A DNA stretch of 64,000 nucleotides, taken from the NCBI RefSeq assembly GCF_029688735.1, contig NZ_JARULD010000005.1, positions 171,760-235,759 on the forward strand, read 5' to 3'. The notes below the pieces were generated by a model. That model was not told the DNA's origin, searched no databases, and was given only the letters and a program-made list of their open reading frames with translations. Positions 50,082-59,107 of the stretch are shown piece by piece (the first letter of the stretch is position 1; the number at the start of each line of letters is the position of its first letter). Made by a program: the position numbers and the translations under genes. The stretch is from Qipengyuania flavescens (GTDB taxonomy: Bacteria; Pseudomonadota; Alphaproteobacteria; Sphingomonadales; Sphingomonadaceae).

Positions 50082-51668
50082 TCAGGCAGCCAGCGCGTCC
50101 TTCACGAAGTCGGCGCAGCGTTCGCCGATCATGATGCTCGGCGCGTTGGTGTTGCCGCTGACGAGACGTGGCATGATGCTGGCATCGGCGATGTAGAGCC
50201 CGTCGATCCCGCGCGCTTTCAGCGTCGGATCGACTACCGCATCCGCATCTGCGCCCATGCGGCAGGTGCCGACCGGGTGATAGACGGTGTCGGCGCGGCT
50301 GCGGATCAGCTCGTCGAGCTGCGCATCGTCGTCCAGGTCGATAGCGTAGCGATCCTTCGGCTCGTAGCGCGCAAGGCTCGGCGAGGATGCGATCCGGTGC
50401 GACAGCCGCACGCCTTCGCGCAAGGTCGCAATGTCGCGGTCGTCGTCGAGGAAATTCGGGTCGATCCGCGGGGCATGGCTCGCCTCGCGGCTGTCGAGGC
50501 GCACGGTGCCCCGGCTTTCGGGCCGCAAGACGCAGGCGTGGAGCGAAAAGCCGTGGCCTTTCACTTTCTCGCGCCCGTGATCCTCCAGCATGGCGGGTAC
50601 GAAGTGCCACTGGATATCGGGCGCAGGTGCATCGGGCATGACCTTCCAGAACCCGCCGGCTTCGGCGTAGGGCGTGGTCATGATGCCGGTGCGCTTGCGC
50701 CGGTGCTCGACGATGGCCTTGGCCATGCGCACGGTGCCTGCCAGGCTGTCGCCGATGAAGTCCTTGCTCTGCGTTTCCCAGCTGGAGACGTAGTCGATAT
50801 GGTCCTGCAGGTCCGACCCGACAGCGGGCTTGTCCAGCTTCACCTCGATCCCGTGCTCGCGAAGATGCACCGCCGGGCCAATGCCCGACAGCATCAGGAT
50901 CTGCGGCGAGTTGAACGCTCCGGCCGAAAGCACCACGGCTCCGCGCGCCGAGACGGTGCGCTCCTTCCCGCCCACCGAATAGGTAACGCCGGTGACGCGC
51001 CCGTCGGTGATCTCCAGCCGCTGGACGGTGACGCCGATACGGATGTCGAGGTTCTTCGATTTACGCTTCGGCTCGACATAGGCGCGCGCGGCGGACCAGC
51101 GTTCGCCATCCTTTTGCGTTACTTGGTAGAGGCCGAACCCTGCTTGGGTGGCTCCATTGAAATCGTTGTTGCGCGGCAATTGCAGCTGCGCCGCGGCCTC
51201 GACGAATGCGAGGCTGCCCGGGTTCGGCCATTTCTGGTCGCTCACCCACAGCGGGCCATCGTCGCCGTGAAATTCGTCCTCACCCCGCACATTGTGCTCG
51301 GCGCGTTTGAAATAGGGGAGCACGTCGTCGTAGCTCCAGCCGGAGCAGCCGAGCGCAGCCCAATTGTCGTAATCCCAGCTATTGCCGCGGATGTAGACCA
51401 TGGCGTTGATCGCCGAGGATCCGCCGAGCCCGCGTCCGCGCGGCTGGTAGCCGGTGCGCCCGTTCAGCCCTTTCTGCGGCACCGTCTCGTAGCGATAATT
51501 CGACTTGTCGGTGAGAAAGGGCATGAAGCCCGGCGTCTTGATCAGGGCAGTATTGTTGCGCCCCCCGGCCTCCAGCAGGCACACGCGCTTACCAGCTTCT
51601 GCCAGCCGGCCTGCGACCGCGCTGCCTCCGCTACCGCCGCCGACGACGACTACGTCGAATTCATCCAT
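50082..51668 (-). CDS. GMC-family FAD-dependent oxidoreductase (choline/alcohol dehydrogenase type)
   Basis: A 528-residue flavoprotein. FAD binding is at the N-terminus (VVVGGGSGGSAVAGRLAEAG), followed by the GMC signature 1 GRGLGGSSAINAMVYIRG and signature 2 GAFNSPQILMLSGIGP. The C-terminal active-site region has YHPVGTCRMG with the conserved histidine, and NTNAPSIMIGERCADFV. Length and sequence match choline dehydrogenase and AlkJ-type alcohol dehydrogenases, which act on aliphatic alcohols. The neighbouring sterol desaturase 24 bases upstream suggests a lipid or alcohol substrate, but this is inference. No betaine genes are nearby, so betA is not assigned. Confidence 0.9.
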   Translation of the reverse strand: MDEFDVVVVGGGSGGSAVAGRLAEAGKRVCLLEAGGRNNTALIKTPGFMPFLTDKSNYRYETVPQKGLNGRTGYQPRGRGLGGSSAINAMVYIRGNSWDYDNWAALGCSGWSYDDVLPYFKRAEHNVRGEDEFHGDDGPLWVSDQKWPNPGSLAFVEAAAQLQLPRNNDFNGATQAGFGLYQVTQKDGERWSAARAYVEPKRKSKNLDIRIGVTVQRLEITDGRVTGVTYSVGGKERTVSARGAVVLSAGAFNSPQILMLSGIGPAVHLREHGIEVKLDKPAVGSDLQDHIDYVSSWETQSKDFIGDSLAGTVRMAKAIVEHRRKRTGIMTTPYAEAGGFWKVMPDAPAPDIQWHFVPAMLEDHGREKVKGHGFSLHACVLRPESRGTVRLDSREASHAPRIDPNFLDDDRDIATLREGVRLSHRIASSPSLARYEPKDRYAIDLDDDAQLDELIRSRADTVYHPVGTCRMGADADAVVDPTLKARGIDGLYIADASIMPRLVSGNTNAPSIMIGERCADFVKDALAA

Positions 51669-51692
51669 GATATCTCCTCTCGATTCGAGAGG

Positions 51693-52631
51693 TTAGGCAG
51701 CCTCGGCCTCGCCCGCAATCGGGTTTTCGAATGAAACGGGTTTGGCGTCCGAAGCCTGTCGTGCCAGCCATGCAGCGCGGATCTGGTCGCTGGTCTCGCG
51801 GCTGCCGTCGTGAGTCCAGCCGGGTTGGCGCAGCAGATAGCCGAGCTTGCTGCCCCATGGCGCGCGCCAAATGTCCTGCGCGATGCCGATCCATTCGTGG
51901 AACACCGCCCACAGCAGGTTGAAGCTGCCGAGCTGCTTGACGATGCCGTAGCGGATCTTCTCGTCTTTCACCTCGGGCTCGAACGTGCCGAACAGCTTGT
52001 CCCAGATGATGAAGACGCCTGCGTAATTGCGGTCGAGATAGCGCGGATTGGTCGCATGGTGCACCCGGTGGTGGCTCGGCGTGTTCATAATCGCCTCGAA
52101 CCAGCGCGGCATCTTGTCGATCGCCTCGGTGTGGATCCAGAACTGGTAGATCAGGTTGAACCCGCCTGCGAGCGCGATCATGCCCGGATGGAAGCCGAGC
52201 AGCACCAGCGGCAGGGCGAACGCGAAACCCAGCGTCATGAAGCCGGTCCAAGTCTGGCGGAGCGCGGTGCTGAGATTGTAGTGCTGGCTCGAATGGTGGT
52301 TCACATGGCTCGCCCAGAACCAGCGCACGCGGTGGCCGAAGCGGTGGACCCAGTAATATTTGAGATCGTCGAGCACGAAGCACAGCGCGAAAGCCCACCA
52401 GCTCCAGCCGATGTCGAACAGGCGGAACTGCCACACCCACAGGAACAGCGCGAAGAACAGCCCGCCGAAGATCAGTCCGCTAACCGTGCTGCCGAGGCCG
52501 AATGCCAGGCTGGTCAGCGTATCGCGCGGCTCATAGGCCTCGCGCCGCTTACGCCAGGCCCAGATCATTTCGATCAGGACCAGTGCGACAAAGCCGGGCA
52601 CGGCGAGTTCGGTGGGCGAGAAATCGGGCAT
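51693..52631 (-). CDS. Sterol desaturase / fatty acid hydroxylase family protein
   Basis: A 312-residue membrane di-iron enzyme. The histidine clusters are VHRFGHRVRWFWASHVNHHS (HxxxH and HxxHH) and NTPSHHRVHHATNPRYLDRN (HHxxHH). Four or more membrane segments surround them, including FVALVLIEMIWAW and WAFALCFVLDDLKYYWV. Family members hydroxylate or desaturate sterols, carotenoids, hopanoids or fatty chains. I start at ATG 52631 (MPDFSPTELAVPG), two bases after the upstream gene's stop. It is clustered with a GMC oxidoreductase, consistent with successive oxidation of a lipid, though the substrate is not known. Confidence 0.9.
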   Translation of the reverse strand: MPDFSPTELAVPGFVALVLIEMIWAWRKRREAYEPRDTLTSLAFGLGSTVSGLIFGGLFFALFLWVWQFRLFDIGWSWWAFALCFVLDDLKYYWVHRFGHRVRWFWASHVNHHSSQHYNLSTALRQTWTGFMTLGFAFALPLVLLGFHPGMIALAGGFNLIYQFWIHTEAIDKMPRWFEAIMNTPSHHRVHHATNPRYLDRNYAGVFIIWDKLFGTFEPEVKDEKIRYGIVKQLGSFNLLWAVFHEWIGIAQDIWRAPWGSKLGYLLRQPGWTHDGSRETSDQIRAAWLARQASDAKPVSFENPIAGEAEAA

Positions 52632-52633
52632 GA

Positions 52634-53041
52634 CTAGCGGTTCTTTATCGCCTCGATCGCCTGCATCCAAGCTGAAGCGTCGGCAAGCGCGAGCCGCGCG
52701 GAGCCATAACGTTTCTCCGCCGTATCGACAAAGAGCGCACCATCCTCGATCCGTGCGTCTGCCCGATCGCTCAGCAGGCGACCGGCGATGTGCGTGCCAT
52801 GCGGCCGCAACAGGAGGATCCGGCCCCCGGCATCGCGCAACAGGGCGCCGCGGCCCTCATTGTCCAGCCCGATTGCGACGGGTTCGAAGCCGCTGACGGC
52901 CTCGTCTGCGGCCCGCCGCGCGGCATTCTCATCGTCCAGCCTTGGCTCGGGGCCGAGCTTCAGCCGCCACGCAATCGCGGCCAGCACGAGGATTGCGGCG
53001 AGCGAACCGAGAAACTGCAGGAGGGCGGGTGGCAGGGTCAT
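52634..53041 (-). CDS. Membrane-anchored protein of unknown function
   Basis: I recognise no named family. The 135-residue protein has one N-terminal membrane segment (LPPALLQFLGSLAAILVLAA). A soluble part follows with ARRAADEAVSGFEPVAIGLD, GRGALLRDAGGRILLLRPHG, and a C-terminal helix SARLALADASAWMQAIEAIK. The segment arrangement looks like a compact beta-sandwich or PH-like fold, but that is only an impression. It is first in the leftward group with the sterol desaturase (two-base gap) and the GMC oxidoreductase, so it may be an accessory subunit of that system. It is divergent from the M20 peptidase gene. Confidence 0.7.
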   Translation of the reverse strand: MTLPPALLQFLGSLAAILVLAAIAWRLKLGPEPRLDDENAARRAADEAVSGFEPVAIGLDNEGRGALLRDAGGRILLLRPHGTHIAGRLLSDRADARIEDGALFVDTAEKRYGSARLALADASAWMQAIEAIKNR

Positions 53042-53107
53042 GTAAATGCCGATTTGGCATGGCGCGGATTTTGCGGCAAGCATGCGCCGACCAGGGAGAT
53101 ATTCCGA

Positions 53108-54529
53108 ATGAAATTCGCCGTCCTACTCGCCGCCACCGCTATGACGCTCGCGCCGCCTGCAGCCGCGCAGGAGGCCGATCCCATCGCCGCAGTCGAGGCC
53201 GAAAGCGAACGCACGAGCCGCGTTGCACGCGAAATCTGGGAGCTGGCGGAACTCGGCTATCTCGAGACGCAGTCGAGCGGGTTGCTGGTGGACGAATTGC
53301 AACGGGAAGGCTTCTCCATCCAGCCGGGCGTTGCCGGCATACCGACGGCCTTCGTGGCCGAATGGGGCAATGGCGGGCCGGTCATTGGGCTCCTCGCGGA
53401 ATTCGACGCACTACCGGGGATCAACCAATCGACCTCGCCCAATCGCGATCCGATCGAGGGCAAGCACGCGGGGCACGCCTGCGGGCATAATTTGTTCGGC
53501 GCAGGCTCGCTCACCGCCGCGATTGCGATCAGGAACTGGCTGGAGGCGACCGGTACGCCGGGCCGCGTCAGGCTTTATGGTACGCCGGCCGAAGAAGGCG
53601 GATCGGGCAAGGTCTATATGACCCGCGCCGGTCTGTTCGACGATGCCGATTTCGTGATCGACTGGCACCCGGCGGACCGCAATTCAGCTGCCTCGCGCAT
53701 GAGCCTCGCCAACCGCTCCGGCAAGTTCCGTTTCCGCGGCGTGTCGGCCCATGCAGCGGGAGCGCCGGAGCGCGGACGCAGCGCGCTCGACGGGGTCGAG
53801 GCGATGAACATGATGGTCAATATGATGCGCGAGCACACCAGCATGGATACGCGCATCCACTACGTCATCACCGAAGGCGGCGCAGCCCCGAACGTGGTCC
53901 CCGACTTCGCCGAAGTGTTCTATTACGTGCGCCATTCCGATGCCGATGAAGTCCGGGCTCTGTGGCCACGGCTGGAGGCGGCCGCCAAGGGCGCGGCGAT
54001 GGGAACCGGCACGGATGTCGATTGGGAGATCATCCACGGCAACAATCCGACCCTGCCGCTCGAATCGCTCCAGCGCATGATGACCGAGAAGCTCAACCAG
54101 CTCGAACCGATCGAATACACCGCCGAAGAACTCGCCTGGGCACGCGAGATCCGCGAATCCTTCGGCGAGGATGCCCCCGAGCTGTCGCAGGCGCGCGAGG
54201 TCGAGCAATTCGAGGTGAAGACCGGCTATGGCTCGACCGATGTGGGCGACGTGTCGCGCGCAGTGCCGACCGTCAGCGTCCGCACTGCCACATGGGTGCC
54301 GGGGACTGCCGCGCACAGCTGGCAGGCGGTTGCCGCCAGCGGCCACAGCTATGGTGCGAAAGGCACGCAGCAGGCCGCCAAGGCCATGATCTTGGCGGCA
54401 GTCGAGCTCTACACCAATCCGCAGCTGCGCGAGCAGGCGAAAGCGGAGTTCATCGCGGAGCGGGGCGAAGGGTATGAGTACCAGTCCCTCCTCGGCGACC
54501 GCGACCCGCCGCTCGATTACCGCCGCTGA
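53108..54529 (+). CDS. Secreted M20-family amidohydrolase (AbgB-like)
   Basis: A 473-residue metallopeptidase-fold enzyme with a signal peptide (MKFAVLLAATAMTLAPPAAA). Metal-site regions are LLAEFDALPG, KHAGHACGHNLFGAG (His, Cys, Asp-like positions of the amidohydrolase subgroup), LYGTPAEEGGSGKVY, and FVIDWHPADRNSA. The late HSWQAVAASGHSYGAKGTQQ completes it. The subgroup includes p-aminobenzoyl-glutamate hydrolase B and peptide deacylases. ATG 53108 is supported by GGGAGA upstream. The signal indicates a periplasmic enzyme, perhaps for scavenging peptides or acyl amino acids. It abuts the leftward DUF442 gene end to end. Confidence 0.88.
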   Translation: MKFAVLLAATAMTLAPPAAAQEADPIAAVEAESERTSRVAREIWELAELGYLETQSSGLLVDELQREGFSIQPGVAGIPTAFVAEWGNGGPVIGLLAEFDALPGINQSTSPNRDPIEGKHAGHACGHNLFGAGSLTAAIAIRNWLEATGTPGRVRLYGTPAEEGGSGKVYMTRAGLFDDADFVIDWHPADRNSAASRMSLANRSGKFRFRGVSAHAAGAPERGRSALDGVEAMNMMVNMMREHTSMDTRIHYVITEGGAAPNVVPDFAEVFYYVRHSDADEVRALWPRLEAAAKGAAMGTGTDVDWEIIHGNNPTLPLESLQRMMTEKLNQLEPIEYTAEELAWAREIRESFGEDAPELSQAREVEQFEVKTGYGSTDVGDVSRAVPTVSVRTATWVPGTAAHSWQAVAASGHSYGAKGTQQAAKAMILAAVELYTNPQLREQAKAEFIAERGEGYEYQSLLGDRDPPLDYRR

Positions 54530-54970
54530 TCAGTCGCTGGATTTACCCGCCAGCATGTCCACCGTCGGGCGGACGGGATCGATCGAATAGCCACCGGCTT
54601 CCGCTGCTGCGGCGATCTCGTCCGGGTCGCGGCCATGCTTGGCCTGGGCGAGCGACCACAGCAGCGTCGAGCGCGTGCCCGACCGGCAGAAGCCGAGCAC
54701 GGGACGGTCGGCCTTGGCGAGAACTTCCGACATCGCGTCGACCTGCGGCATGCTGAAACCCGAATGGCCGATCGGAATCGCGACATAGTTCAGTCCGGCT
54801 GCTTTCGTGGCCGCTTCGATGTCGCTGCCTGCAGGCTGGTCGTCCGCCTCGCCTTCGGGACGATTGTTCACGATGGTACCGATTCCCATTGCGGCGGCTT
54901 GCGACACATCGGCCACGGAAATTTGCGGGCTCGCGTAGAAACCATCGTCGATCTTGCGGAAATCGGTCAT
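54530..54970 (-). CDS. TIGR01244/DUF442 phosphatase-like protein (sulfur transferase family)
   Basis: A 146-residue protein of the beta-lactamase-hydrolase-like phosphatase family. The start FRKIDDGFYASPQISVADVS is typical. The segment GIGTIVNNRPEGEADDQPAG and the active-site loop FCRSGTRSTLLWSLAQ (Cys95 with Arg100) resemble a dual-specificity phosphatase signature. In related systems such proteins accompany sulfide or persulfide metabolism. Its ATG overlaps the terC stop by four bases, so the two are coupled. The 3' end abuts the M20 gene. Confidence 0.88.
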   Translation of the reverse strand: MTDFRKIDDGFYASPQISVADVSQAAAMGIGTIVNNRPEGEADDQPAGSDIEAATKAAGLNYVAIPIGHSGFSMPQVDAMSEVLAKADRPVLGFCRSGTRSTLLWSLAQAKHGRDPDEIAAAAEAGGYSIDPVRPTVDMLAGKSSD

Positions 54971-55785
54971 GCGGCTTCTCCCTTGGCTGCGGCACGCTGC
55001 CCGGCACGGCGGCGGCGCTGGACGATGTTGAGGATTTCCACGCCGACCGAGAAGCCCATGGCGGCGTAGATATAGCCCTTGGGCACATGGAAGCCGAAGC
55101 CGTCGGCAACCAGCACCAGCCCGATCATCACCAGGAAGGCCAAGGCGAGCATGACCAGCGTCGGATTGCTCTCGATGAATTTCGCCAGCGGATCGGCGGC
55201 AACCATCATGATGCCGACCGTGATGACCACTGCGGCGACCATGATCGGAATGTCGTCGGTCATGCCGACCGCGGTCAGGATCGAATCGACCGAGAAGACC
55301 ATGTCGATCGCTATGATCTGAACGATCACAGAACCGAAAGTCGCGGTGGCAGCAGCGGCGACGCCCGGTGTCTTGTCCAGCAGATCGCCCGAATCGTCCT
55401 CCGGCTCCATCGAGTGATGGATTTCCTTGGTCGCCTTCCACAGCAGGAACAGCCCGCCTGCGAGCAGGATGAGATCGCGCCCGGAGAAGGCCGTTTCGAA
55501 GCTGGCCTTGTTCGTGCCCTCGACCGGCGGCCCCACGATGCCGAGATCGAATATCGGGGTCTGCAGCGTCACCAGCCAGCCGATCAGCATCAGCATGCCG
55601 ATCCGCAGGATCAGCGCGAGAGCGAGGCCGATGCGGCGCGCTTTCTGCTGCTGGTGCTCGGGCAGCTTGTTCGAGAGAATCGCGATGAAAATGAGATTGT
55701 CGATGCCCAGCACGACCTCAAGCGCGATGAGTGTGAGGAGCGCAAGCCAAGCAGCGGGGTCGGACAGGAGGGCCATGATTTCCAT
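54967..55785 (-). CDS. TerC-family integral membrane protein
   Basis: A 272-residue membrane protein of the TerC/Alx group. The two acidic signature helices are ALEVVLGIDNLIFIAILSNK and IDMVFSVDSILTAVGMTDDI, each with the conserved Asp. Further helices end in IYAAMGFSVGVEILNIVQRR. Alx and MntP-like relatives are implicated in manganese or metal export and in tellurite resistance, with secreted metalloenzyme loading as another idea. I start at ATG 55785 (MEIMALLSDPAAW); a start 20 codons upstream would add a positively charged tail without family resemblance. Its stop overlaps the DUF442 start. Confidence 0.9.
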   Translation of the reverse strand: MEIMALLSDPAAWLALLTLIALEVVLGIDNLIFIAILSNKLPEHQQQKARRIGLALALILRIGMLMLIGWLVTLQTPIFDLGIVGPPVEGTNKASFETAFSGRDLILLAGGLFLLWKATKEIHHSMEPEDDSGDLLDKTPGVAAAATATFGSVIVQIIAIDMVFSVDSILTAVGMTDDIPIMVAAVVITVGIMMVAADPLAKFIESNPTLVMLALAFLVMIGLVLVADGFGFHVPKGYIYAAMGFSVGVEILNIVQRRRRAGQRAAAKGEAA

Positions 55786-56039
55786 GGCGTCGCCATGCCA
55801 AGCCGGCCGGGGACGTGCAAGCGAAACGACGTGGCGAATGAGCATGCGAAAATGTCACAATTATGCGCGAGACGGCATTTGAACGCTAAATCGTTCGCAA
55901 CATGCGCGGATTCGCGCTATGCGTGTCGAAATGTGCGGTGGGCTGCCCTGCGGGCGCACCCATCGCGGTCCGGCGCGGCAAGGCAGCCGACGCGCCGGGG
56001 ATTGAGGAACACTGGCTGTACGAAGGTACTGTTCGGATT

Positions 56040-56795
56040 ATGGGTTACGATAAAGGGCGCCGTCGCGGACGGGATAAGCGCGATGGTTTTGGGGAGGATA
56101 GCTTCGATCCGTTCGGCGGCCCGCCGGCGGACTTTGCTCCACACGATTCTTTCCGCGACAATCGCGGCGGTGGCGATCGCTTCGGCGGCGGCGGCGGCGG
56201 AGGCGGCGGTGACCGCTTCGGTGGCGGCAATCGCGGCGGCGGCGGTGGCGGCTTCGGCGGCGGCAACCGTGGTGGCGGTGGTGGCGGCGGTTTCAACCGC
56301 ATGCCCGCCCAGGTCGTCGGCACCGGCAAAGGCACGGTGAAGTTCTTCAACAGCCAGAAGGGCTTCGGCTTCATCCAGCAGGAAACCGGTGGCGAAGACG
56401 TCTTCGTCCACATCAGCGCCGTCGAACGTGCCGGCCTCGAAGGCCTCGCCGAAGGGCAGGAGCTGGAATTCAACCTCGTCGATCGCGGCGGCAAGGTTTC
56501 GGCGCAGGACCTTCAGGTCGTCGGCGATGTCATCGCGGTCGAGCAGAAGAGCGCTGCTCCGCGGCGCGAGCTGACCGGTGAGAAGGCGACGGGTACGGTC
56601 AAGTTCTTCAACTCGATGAAGGGCTTCGGCTTTCTCACGCGCGACGATGGCCAGCCGGATGCCTTCGTGCATATCAGCGCGGTCGAGCGTTCGGGCCTGT
56701 CGGGTATCGACGAAGGCGAGCGCTACGAATTCGATCTCGAAGTCGACCGACGCGGCAAATATTCGGCGGTCAACCTCGTTCCCGTCCAGGAATAG
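56040..56795 (+). CDS. Two-domain cold-shock protein with glycine-rich N-terminal region
   Basis: A 251-residue protein beginning [20 protein letters not shown]. Residues about 45-90 are a low-complexity region of RFGGG and NRGGG repeats. Two cold-shock domains follow, the first with [20 protein letters not shown] and the second with [20 protein letters not shown]. Both domains keep the RNP1 (KGFGFI/L) and RNP2 (VFVHISA, AFVHISA) motifs, so each should bind single-stranded nucleic acid. Double cold-shock proteins are known in alphaproteobacteria; the long arginine/glycine-rich head could promote RNA condensation. The start lacks a strong ribosome-binding site, which may reflect regulation through the leader. 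Confidence 0.88.
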   Translation: MGYDKGRRRGRDKRDGFGEDSFDPFGGPPADFAPHDSFRDNRGGGDRFGGGGGGGGGDRFGGGNRGGGGGGFGGGNRGGGGGGGFNRMPAQVVGTGKGTVKFFNSQKGFGFIQQETGGEDVFVHISAVERAGLEGLAEGQELEFNLVDRGGKVSAQDLQVVGDVIAVEQKSAAPRRELTGEKATGTVKFFNSMKGFGFLTRDDGQPDAFVHISAVERSGLSGIDEGERYEFDLEVDRRGKYSAVNLVPVQE

Positions 56796-56874
56796 GGACA
56801 GGAGTTGAGAATACCTGCCGCGATCCGGTTTGACCCGGACCGCGCGAGGCAATAGATCGCTGGCAAACACGCAG

Positions 56875-56907
56875 ATGGCGGTTCCGCAAGGGCCGCCATT
56901 TGTCTTT
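56875..56907 (+). terminator. Terminator after the cold-shock gene
   Basis: ATGGCGG (56875-56881) pairs with CCGCCAT (56893-56899), extended by two wobbles and one G-C pair, followed by TTTGTCTTT. It lies 80 bases after the stop and before argD. Confidence 0.7.
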
Positions 56908-56936
56908 CGATTTTAGCCATGCCCGCTGGAGGCCCC

Positions 56937-58130
56937 ATGTCGATTTCCCCGCTGATGCCCGTCTATCCCCGTTGCGGCGTTCGCCCCATTCGCGGCGAGC
57001 ATTGCCATTTGATCGACGAGGACGGCACCCGCTATCTCGACTTTGCGAGCGGCATTGCAGTCAACTTGCTGGGCCACAGCCACGAAGGGCTGATCAGTGC
57101 CATCCAGCAGCAGGCCGCCACGCTGATGCATGTCTCCAACCTCTACGGCAGCCCGCAAGGCGAAGCGCTGGCGCAGCGGCTCGTCGACAAGACCTTCGCC
57201 GATACGGTGTTCTTCACCAACTCGGGCGCGGAGGCTGTCGAGGCCGCGATCAAGACGGCGCGTGCCTATCATCAGCACGAGGATGGCGATGCTAACCGCA
57301 CCGAGCTGATTACCTTCACCAACGCCTTCCATGGGCGCACGATGGCAACGATCAGCGCCTCCAACCAGGCGAAGATGCACAAAGGCTTCATGCCCCTGCT
57401 CGCCGGGTTCCAATATGCGGAATTCGACGATCTGGAGAGCGCGAAGGCGCTGGTGAGCGACAAAACCGCCGGCTTCCTCGTCGAACCGATCCAGGGCGAG
57501 GGCGGTATCCGTCCTGCGTCGCAGGAATTCATCAGCGGCCTGCGCGCTCTGTGCGACGAGCACGATCTCATGCTCGTGTTCGACGAGGTGCAGTGCGGCG
57601 TTGCGCGCACCGGCAAGCTTTATGCTTACGAGCACTACGGCATCGAGCCGGACATCATGGCGACTGCCAAGGGCATCGGCGGCGGCTTCCCGCTGGGCGC
57701 CTGCCTGGCGACGGAGACGGCTGCGCGCGGCATGGGCTTCGGCACGCACGGTTCTACCTATGGCGGCAATCCGCTAGCAATGGCGGCGGGCACGGCGGTG
57801 ATGGATGCCGTCGCGAACGATGAGTTCCTCGCCGAAGTGACCGTAAAGGGCGAACGCCTGCGCACACGCCTCGAGCAGTTCATCGGCAACTATCCCGACC
57901 TGTTTGAACTGGTGCGCGGCAAGGGGCTGATGCTGGGCATCAAGATGAAGGTCGAGAGCCGGCCGTTCTTCGTCCACCTGCGCGATCATCACCAACTGCT
58001 GACCGTGGCCGCGGGCGACAACACCCTGCGCGTGCTGCCGCCGCTGGTGGCGGGCGAGGTGGAATTCGACGAGTTTCTCGACAAGCTCTCGGCCGGTGCA
58101 GCGAGCTATCAGGTGCCCGAGCGCGCCTAA
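56937..58130 (+). CDS. argD: Acetylornithine / succinyldiaminopimelate aminotransferase
   Basis: A 397-residue class III PLP aminotransferase of arginine synthesis, converting N-acetylglutamate semialdehyde to N-acetylornithine and possibly acting in lysine synthesis. Features are [80 protein letters not shown] and the PLP lysine in [18 protein letters not shown] 56937 is supported by GGAGG five bases upstream, over an earlier ATG at 56919. The stop overlaps the argF start by one base (TAATG). Confidence 0.95.
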   Translation: MSISPLMPVYPRCGVRPIRGEHCHLIDEDGTRYLDFASGIAVNLLGHSHEGLISAIQQQAATLMHVSNLYGSPQGEALAQRLVDKTFADTVFFTNSGAEAVEAAIKTARAYHQHEDGDANRTELITFTNAFHGRTMATISASNQAKMHKGFMPLLAGFQYAEFDDLESAKALVSDKTAGFLVEPIQGEGGIRPASQEFISGLRALCDEHDLMLVFDEVQCGVARTGKLYAYEHYGIEPDIMATAKGIGGGFPLGACLATETAARGMGFGTHGSTYGGNPLAMAAGTAVMDAVANDEFLAEVTVKGERLRTRLEQFIGNYPDLFELVRGKGLMLGIKMKVESRPFFVHLRDHHQLLTVAAGDNTLRVLPPLVAGEVEFDEFLDKLSAGAASYQVPERA

Positions 58131-59074
58131 TGGCCGAACCGACCGCAGCCCCGCGCACATTCCTCGACCTGTCCGATGCGGGCGGAGATGCGATCGCCGC
58201 CATGCTGGCCGACGCTCAGGACCGCAAGGCTGCCCGGCGTGGGTGGACCAAAGGCAGGGCGGATGCGGACGCTCCGCTCGCGGGCCATGTGCTCGGTATG
58301 ATCTTCGAAAAGAATTCGACGCGCACGCGGGTGAGTTTCGATGTCGGGATGCGTCAGCTCGGTGGCACGTCGCTGATACTGGACTCAGGCACTACCCAAC
58401 TCGGGCGCGGCGAAAGCATTGCCGACACGGCCCGGGTGCTCAGTCGCATGGTCGATGCGATCATGATCCGCACCGACGATCACGCCAAGGCCGAGGAACT
58501 CGCTCACCACGCCAGTGTGCCGGTGATCAACGGCCTTACCGACCGCTCGCACCCCTGCCAGATCGTTGCCGACCTGCTTACGATGGTGGAACAGGGTAAG
58601 GCACTGCCCGGACTCGAACTTGCGTGGCTGGGCGATGGCAACAACGTGCTCCACTCGATCCTCGAGGCAGCGGCGTTGTTCAAGTTCAACGTCCGCGTCG
58701 GTACGCCGCAAGGCTACGAGCCCGAGGCGGGATTCGTCGAATTGGCGCGCGCCGCAGGGTCGCAGGTGACGCTGACGCAGGATGCAGCCGAAGCGGCTCG
58801 CGGTGCGGATATCGTGGTCACCGATACGTGGGTCTCGATGGGGCAGGAGCACGTCCACAACAAGCTCGCTGCGATGGCGCCATTCCAGGTCGACGCAGCC
58901 CTGATGGCGCATGCCAAGCCGGATGCCCGTTTCCTCCACTGCCTGCCCGCCCATGTCGGCGACGAGGTGAGCGAGGAGGTGTTCGAGGGCGAACAGTCCG
59001 TGGTCTTCGATGAGGCGGAAAACCGCATCCACGCGCAGAAATCCATCCTGCTCTGGTGTTTCGGGCGGCTTTGA
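58130..59074 (+). CDS. argF: Ornithine carbamoyltransferase
   Basis: A 314-residue enzyme making citrulline from ornithine and carbamoyl phosphate. The carbamoyl-phosphate loop is [20 protein letters not shown]. Other ligands are [37 protein letters not shown] (HPCQ), and [13 protein letters not shown] (HCLPA), while DTWVSMGQE binds ornithine. All catalytic motifs are intact. It is translated right after argD and precedes hslO by 33 bases; argD-argF-hslO is a common order in alphaproteobacteria. Confidence 0.96.
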   Translation: MAEPTAAPRTFLDLSDAGGDAIAAMLADAQDRKAARRGWTKGRADADAPLAGHVLGMIFEKNSTRTRVSFDVGMRQLGGTSLILDSGTTQLGRGESIADTARVLSRMVDAIMIRTDDHAKAEELAHHASVPVINGLTDRSHPCQIVADLLTMVEQGKALPGLELAWLGDGNNVLHSILEAAALFKFNVRVGTPQGYEPEAGFVELARAAGSQVTLTQDAAEAARGADIVVTDTWVSMGQEHVHNKLAAMAPFQVDAALMAHAKPDARFLHCLPAHVGDEVSEEVFEGEQSVVFDEAENRIHAQKSILLWCFGRL

Positions 59075-59107
59075 CGCGCCTCTGTTAATCGCTGTCGCGC
59101 CACCCAT

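Noticed and set aside
56160..56300. GGC-rich tandem repeat resembling a microsatellite or CRISPR-like array
   Set aside because: It encodes the glycine-rich part of the cold-shock protein in frame. Spacers are irregular, so it is not a CRISPR array.
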